Positions 1 to 5,916 of a stretch of 12,875 nucleotides of DNA are shown here, piece after piece (position 1 is the stretch's first letter; the number at the start of each line of letters is the position of its first letter). The stretch is taken from contig JACPAS010000108.1 in assembly GCA_016180665.1 (NCBI GenBank), positions 1 through 12,875 on the forward strand, in the 5' to 3' direction. The position numbers and the translations under genes are program-made. This DNA is from Microcaldota archaeon (GTDB lineage: Archaea > Micrarchaeota > Micrarchaeia > Anstonellales > Bilamarchaeaceae). Under the pieces are notes generated by a model. It did no database searches and was not told the DNA's origin. It saw only the letters and a list, made by a program, of their open reading frames with translations.

Positions 1-177
1 ACTCTGTGCTCCACAGGCAGTTTCAAGAATTGGTGGTTTTTCCACATCCATTCTGTGAGTTATACTCTCCACAAGAGCAGATCTTCCTATTGATTCAGTA
101 AGAAATACATTACATCCGCCAATTGTCTGACCATCTTTCGATGGTCTACCCAAGCTTTCCCTTTCTAGTCTTGCCAT
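1..177 (-). CDS. Unrecognised protein, N-terminal 59 residues only (3' end beyond the window)
   Basis: An open frame starts at an ATG (175-177) and runs without a stop to the left edge. The visible residues begin MARLERESLGRPSKDG and include a TESIGRSALVESITHRMD stretch and a Cys near each end (C22 and C56). There is no signal peptide or membrane segment in the visible part, so it looks cytoplasmic. I do not recognise the family and assign no function. The start is supported by a TATA-like box about 28 nt upstream and by the absence of another plausible in-frame start nearby. AGGAAG directly before the ATG is too close to act as a normal ribosome binding site. The gene follows the presenilin homologue in the same direction with a 25-bp gap. 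Confidence 0.6.
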   Translation of the reverse strand, partial: MARLERESLGRPSKDGQTIGGCNVFLTESIGRSALVESITHRMDVEKPPILETACGAQS

Positions 178-193
178 CTTCCTATAATTAAAT

Positions 194-200
194 AAAAAAA
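194..200 (-). terminator. Possible T-tract terminator after the presenilin homologue
   Basis: A run of seven T on the minus strand begins just past the stop codon of the membrane protease gene. Archaeal RNA polymerase can terminate on T-rich tracts without a hairpin, so this may end that transcript. The window is AT-rich and such runs arise by chance, so support is weak. Confidence 0.25.
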
Positions 201-210
201 GTTTAAATAA
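201..210 (-). promoter_or_regulatory. TATA-like box for the left-edge gene
   Basis: On the minus strand this reads TTATTTAAAC, centred about 28 nt upstream of the ATG at 177. That is the spacing expected for an archaeal TATA box with a leaderless or very short-leader transcript. It overlaps the stop codon of the presenilin homologue (203-205). The pattern match is direct; promoter activity is inferred. Confidence 0.4.
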
Positions 211-1045
211 CTCCTGTCAAAACCACCAAATACCAAACCAGCAAAGAAATAATACACCCAGCAGCTAAAGGAGGTAAAGCGGGCAGAACAACCTTTCCTT
301 TCAAAGCTAATTTCAAAAACACAAATAACGTAACAGTTGACCCAACTAAAACAAAAATCGGAGCATAATGCCCTAATTCAAAAGAAGAAACTGCAACAAA
401 TATAGGGCCAATTAAATCGCCAGTTCCTAAATCAATTCTACTCTCCTTCTTTGCTTCCGGAACATACCTCTTAGCAGTAATCGTAAAAGCCAAATCCTTT
501 TTCACCATATAATTGGCCAATTCAACCATGTGTTTAGTTTTAAAAACCGCAACATAATCATAAACAGAAAGTAAAACTAAAAACAAAAGTGAAACATAAA
601 TTCCAAGTGAACTGCCAAAAATAGCTCCGACTCCTGCAGTGGCCAAAACAGCAGCCAAATTCTTTGCCTTTTGTTTGAAAAATTTTAGAAGTGCGACCAA
701 TAACCCCCCAGCAACTCCAATTTCCATACTCAAATCAAACCCAAACCAAATTCTGGCAATTGCGTACAAAACAATAGAAGAAGAAACAGAAACCATAAAA
801 AATTCCATTATCCTAAAAACCCATTCACTTTTGATGTACCTTATTAGGAAAATTATCAATCCAGCAGAAACTAAAATATAAATAAAAAATATTAATGCAT
901 TCCCAGCATCCTCTTTATCACTAGTGATATACAAATTTTCCACATACGGGTTGTCCTGCGCATCAAGCAATAAAGTAAAACCAGTGTAAAGCCCAAGAAT
1001 CTGTGCAGCTAAAAAAAGCAAAACAATTCTAGCAATTAAGTTCAT
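203..1045 (-). CDS. Presenilin/signal-peptide-peptidase family intramembrane aspartyl protease (MEROPS A22 type)
   Basis: Predicted multi-pass membrane protease of 280 residues that would cleave transmembrane segments inside the bilayer. The three signatures of the presenilin/SPP family appear in order: Y162-D163 in a hydrophobic helix (VYDYVAVF), G207-T208-G209-D210 (LGTGDLIG) in the next catalytic helix, and P255-A256-L257 (VLPALPPL) near the C-terminus. D163 and D210 are the expected catalytic pair. Many hydrophobic segments (about residues 1-27, 49-70, 79-101, 108-121, 129-143, 145-168, 210-223, 228-247 and 254-278) fit the nine-helix topology, and the length matches archaeal presenilin homologues. 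The PAL motif argues against a prepilin peptidase (A24), which also has GxGD. The start ATG lies 35 bp after the mcm stop and a TATA-like box is 23 nt upstream, so it may have its own promoter. Substrates are unknown. Confidence 0.88.
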   Translation of the reverse strand: MNLIARIVLLFLAAQILGLYTGFTLLLDAQDNPYVENLYITSDKEDAGNALIFFIYILVSAGLIIFLIRYIKSEWVFRIMEFFMVSVSSSIVLYAIARIWFGFDLSMEIGVAGGLLVALLKFFKQKAKNLAAVLATAGVGAIFGSSLGIYVSLLFLVLLSVYDYVAVFKTKHMVELANYMVKKDLAFTITAKRYVPEAKKESRIDLGTGDLIGPIFVAVSSFELGHYAPIFVLVGSTVTLFVFLKLALKGKVVLPALPPLAAGCIISLLVWYLVVLTGVI

Positions 1046-1060
1046 GTATTAATTTAAACA

Positions 1061-1075
1061 CTAATTTATTAAATT
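1061..1075 (-). promoter_or_regulatory. TATA-like box for the presenilin homologue
   Basis: On the minus strand this reads AATTTAATAAATTAG, centred about 23 nt upstream of the ATG at 1045, inside the 35-bp gap after mcm. No ribosome binding site precedes the ATG, which fits a leaderless message. Read-through from mcm is also possible. Confidence 0.35.
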
Positions 1076-1080
1076 CTAAC

Positions 1081-4000
1081 CTATCTTCTATCTCCAACCA
1101 ATCTAACATGTCCATGTTCCTTCTCGTAAATATCTCCTTTCTTAAGTAATTCCAATATTATTTTCTCAGCACTTGATGCATCAATCTCATAAGCTGCAGC
1201 ATCACTAATAACTTTCTCAACTTCTGCGCTATCCTCTCTCTTCAAGTGATCCTTAATTATTTCAATTATGATATCTACTTTCTGTAACTTATCCCGTTCA
1301 GATTTAGGCTTTCCAGTTGCAACAGTGTCCACATCTAACATCCCGGTAACCTTATCTGTCATTACTTTCTTCATTACATACTCTAAGAGTCCAACAGCAA
1401 TCTCTGCGTCTCTCTCTTCAACAACCTGGCTAAGTCTAACCTTGGCATTAGCCTCAGCCATTCTAACTAGCCCTTCTAAATACCTAGGAGTAATAGTTAC
1501 AGAGCCTATATCCTTTCCAAGTTTTCTTAAATCAACATAAAACTCTTTTATTTTCTCTGTTGCCTCATTAGTTAGTTTTGGATATATATTTCTACGTGCA
1601 TATGCAACATATTTTCTAAGAAGATCTCTATCAATTAATACCTCTTCTTTAATATTGTCTTTTCCCATATGCGAATCAAGAATATGCTGCGCTAATTTTG
1701 CATCTTTTTCAGCATCCAAAACATCAACAATTGGAAAAATCAAATCAAATCTAGATAATAAAGTAGGCGGAACATCAAACTGCTCAGCCAAATTTTTATT
1801 TTGATCGAACCGTCCATATTTAGGATTGGCAGCGGCAACTATGGCGCTCTTTGCTCTGAATTTTGCAACAATCCCAGCCTTAGCTACAGAAACAGAACCT
1901 GATTCCATTACTTCGTGCAATGCAGCGCGATCTTCCTCCTCAATCTTATCAAACTCATCAATCCCAGCAAGTCCGCCACTAGCAAGAACCAGCGCTCCGG
2001 CCTTTAATGTCCAGCCGCCGTCTCCAAGTTCGTCCTTTTCAGCACTAATTGTAAGCCCAACCCCAGTTGTACTTTTTCCACTAACATAAATACTTTTTGG
2101 GGCTAAAGCTGTAATCCCCTGAACGAACCTGCTATTGTGTACAAAAACTCCATTCGCAACAAAATTATGAACTGAATCTACCTGTAAGTCATAAACCCAT
2201 TCTGACTCTGGTTTAATCTTTTCTTTTTTTACTATCCTGTCCCAGAAAATATCTGCATTTGCTATCTTTTCTAATAAAGTTAGCATTACTTTTTGATTTT
2301 TAGTTTTTTTCTTAAATCCCCCTATTACTTTCTTAAGTGATTGATAAGATGGTTTTCTATCCCCTCTTTCATAATGCTGATATGTAGATCTTGGTATTCC
2401 GCATTCAAATTGACTTAGACCCAATGTTTTTCTTAAATCTTTTAAAAGTGCTGATAATCCAGGAACTACATCTATGTTTGTATTGGAATTTCTAGGTATT
2501 AATTTAATCCTTTTTTGTTTATACTTTGCATTAAATCCAATTTTTTTGAAATATCTTTTAGCATTTTCTCCACACGTCACTAATCTGTAATACTTAGTCT
2601 TTTTATGATTCTTTGCATTTGTAGCTCTACAGTAGTTAGGATGTAACTGGGATATTATTCCAAAGCGTAGCAGTAAAATCTGAACTTGTTTTAACAATTT
2701 TTCACTTGCTGAAGTTACGGCTATTCCGTCTTTTGATACGTGTGCCTCACAATCAAAATATGCCTTTATGAATTCTTTTAGCACATAATCAGGACTTTTC
2801 ATTATTTCCAAAGGAACTTTTTTATTAAATGAATTATTAACCAACCCCATCTTTTCCAGTATTCTGCCCAAATCTACAGAAAATACTGATATATAGTATG
2901 CAATTCCGTTTTTCTTTACATAGTGATTAAGCCCAAACATTATAGTAATCCTCTTAAAATCTTCAATTAATTCAGTTTCACTATTAGTTAGGCTTATCTC
3001 ATAAGATGTTGTTCTCCTTACATATCCATCTCCAGTAAGATACCCCAAGAGCCTTGCAAAATCAGGGTTTAAATATTTAGGCAGTTTTAGTTGGTTTGCA
3101 TTTGCCTTACCGTGTTTAACCTTAGGTATTTCTTGTAATTTCCCTTTTATGTTTAATATATGTGGAGTTGCAATAAATTCACCTATTTCCAGCTCCTCAG
3201 CTTTTTTAGGCATTATAAGTCCATCTTCAGTAGTAAACAACGGATGTGTTGGCGTTACTTCAGCAGTCTTGCCACTTGCCATTTCGAATCTATATAAATA
3301 TGCCGGAGCCTTCAACTTCCAGAATACAGTAGACTTATTCTCATCAATTTTCCCATCAGGATCCATTGTTAATAAATCGTGATTAGAGAATCCATAATAT
3401 CCTTCCGGATCATTCCTTTTACCTTTAGCAAGAACTTCTTCAACTATCTGGTCTATACCCAAAATAGATCCATCATTCAAAATAATTTCAGAATCTTTGC
3501 TTACACATTTAGCTAAACCAGGATCGCCTATCAGCAGTAAATGAATATCATCTCTTAATTGTGCGCCTCCTTGCATGGTTTTTCCTTTTGTTCCTCCAAA
3601 CAGTTGAAGCATTAACGCGCGTTTAACTTCTTCATGGCCATAAATTCCAGGAACCACTGAATCTAAGACTAATTTTTCTATATTAGGATCTTTTGAAAGT
3701 TCGAGAATTCTCTTCTCATCTTCTTTTGAAATCTCAATCTCTTCAAAATCCCTCTTCAAACTAACAATGCTATTAATTTCAATATATCTTGTATAAATTA
3801 ATTCATTTCTATTTCTGATTTTCAATGGCGGACGTAATCTCATAATTCCAGCAATTTCTACATTCTCCCCAGGAACAATGGTGTTAACCAAATCATCTTC
3901 CATTAATAGCTCAATTTTTGCTGTTGGACTTCCGCCCTTGACCCTTTCAAGCAATTCCTGTACCTCGGCCCGTTGCACATCTATATACTTGCTCGATTCT

Positions 4001-4506
4001 TCAATATGTTTCAATGCTAATTTTTTACAGGATTCACATCTTTTTGGCTGGACAAAATTTTTTGTAACTACGACCCTGGTTTCCGTATCACACACTTCGC
4101 ATTTGTAATAAGCAATCTTAACACGGTGCATAACCTCTGCGCGTTTTGTTACGACACCTTTAAAAGAAACTAGTTCATTGATATTTTTGGAAGCTAATTG
4201 TTCAATTAGAAGATTCTCGCCCATTGGCAAATTAATAAATCTTACATGAGGTGCAAACTCTTCTCCGCCTGGCAAAGTAAAATTCATCTCTCTTATTGAT
4301 TGTTCAGCAGCCTCTAGTAAAACTTCCGGATTGGAAATAAGTTTATCTGCTAACTCAGGATCAAATGTTTCTAACTCCCTATAACTAACATACAAGCTTT
4401 TTCTTGTTGGGTAAATACCAAGCAGTTCATCGATTTTTCTTTTATGGACTGAAGTAAAGAAATCGTTGAATAATACAACTAGAGAAGTCAGGTCAACATT
4501 GTTCAT
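1081..4506 (-). CDS. mcm: Replicative DNA helicase MCM, intein-containing precursor
   Basis: Archaeal minichromosome maintenance helicase, the ATP-driven hexameric motor that unwinds DNA at the fork. The precursor has 1141 residues; removing the 458-residue intein leaves 683, a normal archaeal MCM length. Visible elements are the N-terminal domain with a C4 zinc-binding site (C136, C139, C157, C160), an OB-type region, Walker A GDPGLAK (327-333) continued by Ser792 after the intein, Walker B with D850-E851 (LAGIDEFDK), sensor 1 (AAANPKYG), the arginine finger R919 (LLSRFD), and a C-terminal winged-helix-like region. No key residue is missing. The ATG at 4504-4506 gives a full N-terminal domain. 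It is divergent from apgM and its upstream region holds a palindrome that may be regulatory. Helicase activity must depend on splicing, since the P-loop is split. Confidence 0.96.
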   Translation of the reverse strand: MNNVDLTSLVVLFNDFFTSVHKRKIDELLGIYPTRKSLYVSYRELETFDPELADKLISNPEVLLEAAEQSIREMNFTLPGGEEFAPHVRFINLPMGENLLIEQLASKNINELVSFKGVVTKRAEVMHRVKIAYYKCEVCDTETRVVVTKNFVQPKRCESCKKLALKHIEESSKYIDVQRAEVQELLERVKGGSPTAKIELLMEDDLVNTIVPGENVEIAGIMRLRPPLKIRNRNELIYTRYIEINSIVSLKRDFEEIEISKEDEKRILELSKDPNIEKLVLDSVVPGIYGHEEVKRALMLQLFGGTKGKTMQGGAQLRDDIHLLLIGDPGLAKCVSKDSEIILNDGSILGIDQIVEEVLAKGKRNDPEGYYGFSNHDLLTMDPDGKIDENKSTVFWKLKAPAYLYRFEMASGKTAEVTPTHPLFTTEDGLIMPKKAEELEIGEFIATPHILNIKGKLQEIPKVKHGKANANQLKLPKYLNPDFARLLGYLTGDGYVRRTTSYEISLTNSETELIEDFKRITIMFGLNHYVKKNGIAYYISVFSVDLGRILEKMGLVNNSFNKKVPLEIMKSPDYVLKEFIKAYFDCEAHVSKDGIAVTSASEKLLKQVQILLLRFGIISQLHPNYCRATNAKNHKKTKYYRLVTCGENAKRYFKKIGFNAKYKQKRIKLIPRNSNTNIDVVPGLSALLKDLRKTLGLSQFECGIPRSTYQHYERGDRKPSYQSLKKVIGGFKKKTKNQKVMLTLLEKIANADIFWDRIVKKEKIKPESEWVYDLQVDSVHNFVANGVFVHNSRFVQGITALAPKSIYVSGKSTTGVGLTISAEKDELGDGGWTLKAGALVLASGGLAGIDEFDKIEEEDRAALHEVMESGSVSVAKAGIVAKFRAKSAIVAAANPKYGRFDQNKNLAEQFDVPPTLLSRFDLIFPIVDVLDAEKDAKLAQHILDSHMGKDNIKEEVLIDRDLLRKYVAYARRNIYPKLTNEATEKIKEFYVDLRKLGKDIGSVTITPRYLEGLVRMAEANAKVRLSQVVEERDAEIAVGLLEYVMKKVMTDKVTGMLDVDTVATGKPKSERDKLQKVDIIIEIIKDHLKREDSAEVEKVISDAAAYEIDASSAEKIILELLKKGDIYEKEHGHVRLVGDRR
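2134..3507 (-). other. Intein in the MCM Walker A motif, with LAGLIDADG endonuclease and helix-turn-helix-like insert
   Basis: A 458-residue in-frame intein (precursor residues 334-791). It starts with Cys334 (block A, CVSKDSEIILNDG), has block B T418-x-x-H421 (TPTHPLF), and ends with block F/G (VYDLQVDSVHNF, then GVFVHN) with penultimate His790 and terminal Asn791. The first C-extein residue is Ser792. All residues needed for splicing are present. The homing endonuclease has two LAGLIDADG-type motifs: LLGYLTGDG with D493 and FIKAYFDCEAHV with D585, so both putative catalytic acids remain. Residues about 681-731 (near 2310-2466) look like a helix-turn-helix: LRKTLGLSQFECGIPRS followed by YQHYERGDRKPS, which may add DNA contacts. 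It is inserted between Lys and Ser of the P-loop, a conserved nucleotide-binding site of the kind inteins favour. Poly-T/poly-A runs look denser here than in the flanking mcm sequence, as expected for an acquired element. Confidence 0.95.
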
Positions 4507-4516
4507 ATTAGATCCC

Positions 4517-4531
4517 GTGAACCTTGTTCAC
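4517..4531. promoter_or_regulatory. Perfect inverted repeat GTGAAC-CTT-GTTCAC beside the mcm start
   Basis: Two exact 6-bp arms flank a 3-bp spacer, 10 bp upstream of the mcm ATG. It lies about 25 bp from a TATA-like element in the mcm direction, so it would overlap the predicted transcription start. This placement suits an operator for a dimeric regulator. An RNA hairpin in the mcm leader is the alternative. The regulator is unknown. Confidence 0.4.
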
Positions 4532-4540
4532 ATCTCCCGA

Positions 4541-4556
4541 TTAATTATTCTATTAA
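4541..4556 (-). promoter_or_regulatory. AT-rich TATA-like element for mcm
   Basis: On the minus strand this reads TTAATAGAATAATTAA. Counting about 25 nt downstream places transcription start near 4521, within the palindrome, giving a short leader. The match to an archaeal TATA box is only approximate. Confidence 0.3.
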
Positions 4557-4603
4557 CCGAGAACGCCAAAAAATTAGATTTGGAACAATCTATTGAAAGT
4601 AAG

Positions 4604-4614
4604 AATTTAATAAG
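4604..4614 (+). promoter_or_regulatory. TATA-like box for apgM
   Basis: The sequence AATTTAATAAG is centred about 25 nt upstream of the ATG at 4635, with no ribosome binding site between, so a leaderless transcript starting at or near the ATG is likely. It is one half of the divergent mcm/apgM promoter region. Confidence 0.4.
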
Positions 4615-4634
4615 ATTGCTATGGAAATCCAACC

Positions 4635-5855
4635 ATGGCTCCCAATTTAAATAATAAAAAAGCAGTTCTCTTCATAATTGACGGCTTAGGCGATTTGCCG
4701 CCTACGCCTCTTCAAAACGCAAACCTCCCAAATTTCGACAAACTTGCTTCAGGTGGAATAACCGGTCTTATGAGCACAATCGACCGGGGAATAACTCCAG
4801 GAAGTGATGTTAGCCATTTACAAATTTTCGGTTATGATCCACACGGATTCTACCCAGGAAGGGGTCCATTAGAAGCCTTAGGTTTAGGAATCGAATTAAA
4901 AGAAGGAGACATCGCTTTTCGTGCGAACTTTGCAACAGTCAATCCCAAATTTGAGATTTTAGACCGAAGAGCCGGAAGGATAGACACGAACTCCGCCAAA
5001 TCTTTAGAAAAAGAAGTAAACATGAAAATTGATGCAATTGAAGTTCTATTCAAATCTTCAGTAGAGCACCGTGGAGCATTAGTTCTTCGTGGAAAAAACC
5101 TTTCCCATGAAATCTCAGATACTGATCCGCACGGTTCAGGCTCAGTTTTGAATTCAAAATCTTTAACTAAATCCTCCTCAGCTAAAAAAACCGCAGAAAT
5201 TCTAAATAAATTCACAAAAGAGGTTTACAAAAAGTTAAATGGAAATTCACTTAATAAAAAACGAACAGAGCAAAAGCTTCCTCCAGCAAATATTGTCCTT
5301 TTACGCGGAGCCGGTCAATTCAAAACCGTTCCAACAATTCAAGAAAAATTTGGAATAAGCGTAGCTTGTGTTGCTGGCGGAGCACTCTACAAAGGAATTG
5401 CAAAATATGTTGGAATGAACGTGGTCGCAGTTCCAGGGGCAACAGCAACCAAAGACACAAATCTAAAAGCAAAAGGACAAGCAGTCCTTCAAGCTTTAAA
5501 ATCCCATGATCTGGTTTTTCTGCATGTTAAGGCCTGCGATAGTTTTGGCCATGATGGAAATTTTGAAGGAAAGAAGGCGATGTTGGAAAGAATTGATCGG
5601 GAACTACTTCCAGTTCTTATGAATTCCGGAGCATACGTAATAATTACTGGAGATCATTCTACTCCGTGCATTAGAAAAAACCATTCTGGCCATGAAGTTC
5701 CAATTTTAATTTATGGAAAAGGTGAAAGATCAGACTCCGTCCAAAAATTCGATGAAATTAGCTGCATGAACGGTGGATTAGGTCATATAAAAGGAAAAGA
5801 TTTGATGAATATAATAATAGACATAATTGAGAGGGGGAAAATGTATGGTTCTTAG
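4635..5855 (+). CDS. apgM: 2,3-bisphosphoglycerate-independent phosphoglycerate mutase, archaeal type
   Basis: Interconverts 3-phosphoglycerate and 2-phosphoglycerate in glycolysis and gluconeogenesis, in the cytoplasm. The 406 residues match the archaeal iPGM (alkaline phosphatase superfamily) length. Motifs seen: the N-terminal metal-site VLFIIDGLGD (D16), TPGSDVSHLQIFGYDP with S57 as the likely phosphoryl-accepting nucleophile, GRGPLEALG (75-83), VKACDSFGHDG (D302, H306), ITGDHSTPC (D340, H341) and HSGHEVP (H350, H353), which together make the two-metal site. The C-terminal LGHIKGKDLM is typical of the family. The ATG at 4635 gives only a short extension (MAPNLNNK) before the first beta strand and sits 25 nt from a TATA-like box. 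An ATG at 4621 is out of frame. It diverges from mcm and is followed 61 bp later by the large unrecognised gene. Nothing appears broken. Confidence 0.95.
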   Translation: MAPNLNNKKAVLFIIDGLGDLPPTPLQNANLPNFDKLASGGITGLMSTIDRGITPGSDVSHLQIFGYDPHGFYPGRGPLEALGLGIELKEGDIAFRANFATVNPKFEILDRRAGRIDTNSAKSLEKEVNMKIDAIEVLFKSSVEHRGALVLRGKNLSHEISDTDPHGSGSVLNSKSLTKSSSAKKTAEILNKFTKEVYKKLNGNSLNKKRTEQKLPPANIVLLRGAGQFKTVPTIQEKFGISVACVAGGALYKGIAKYVGMNVVAVPGATATKDTNLKAKGQAVLQALKSHDLVFLHVKACDSFGHDGNFEGKKAMLERIDRELLPVLMNSGAYVIITGDHSTPCIRKNHSGHEVPILIYGKGERSDSVQKFDEISCMNGGLGHIKGKDLMNIIIDIIERGKMYGS

Positions 5856-5885
5856 CTCAAATCCATTCTACTTAAAAACCCCACT

Positions 5886-5908
5886 ATCTATAACTAAGTT
5901 TATAGGTG
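5886..5908 (+). promoter_or_regulatory. TATA-like sequence and GGTG ribosome binding site before the 1355-residue gene
   Basis: TATCTATAA (5886-5894) lies about 27 nt before the ATG at 5917, and TAGGTG ends 8 nt before it. The GGTG matches the archaeal anti-Shine-Dalgarno region with good spacing and favours 5917 over a second in-frame ATG at 5938, which has no such site. An alternative box is CTTAAAAACC near 5871-5880, which would allow a leadered message that uses the ribosome site. Confidence 0.4.
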
Positions 5909-5916
5909 TTGAATGA

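Noticed and set aside
203..1045. Type IV prepilin peptidase (A24) as an alternative for the GxGD membrane protein, given the pilin-like genes nearby
   Set aside because: The YD motif in the preceding catalytic helix and the C-terminal PAL motif are specific to the presenilin/SPP family.
4507..4634. Possible tRNA or replication-origin repeats in the mcm upstream region
   Set aside because: No cloverleaf can be drawn and there is only one palindrome, not an array of origin-recognition-type repeats; the arms do not match origin box sequences I know.
4466..4654. 62-codon plus-strand frame covering the mcm/apgM intergenic region
   Set aside because: It overlaps the mcm start antisense and the apgM start out of frame, has no ribosome site, and its peptide has no recognisable features. 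The region is better explained as a divergent promoter.
4850..5215. 121-codon antisense frame inside apgM
   Set aside because: It lies fully within a gene with intact motifs on the other strand, so it is a shadow frame.
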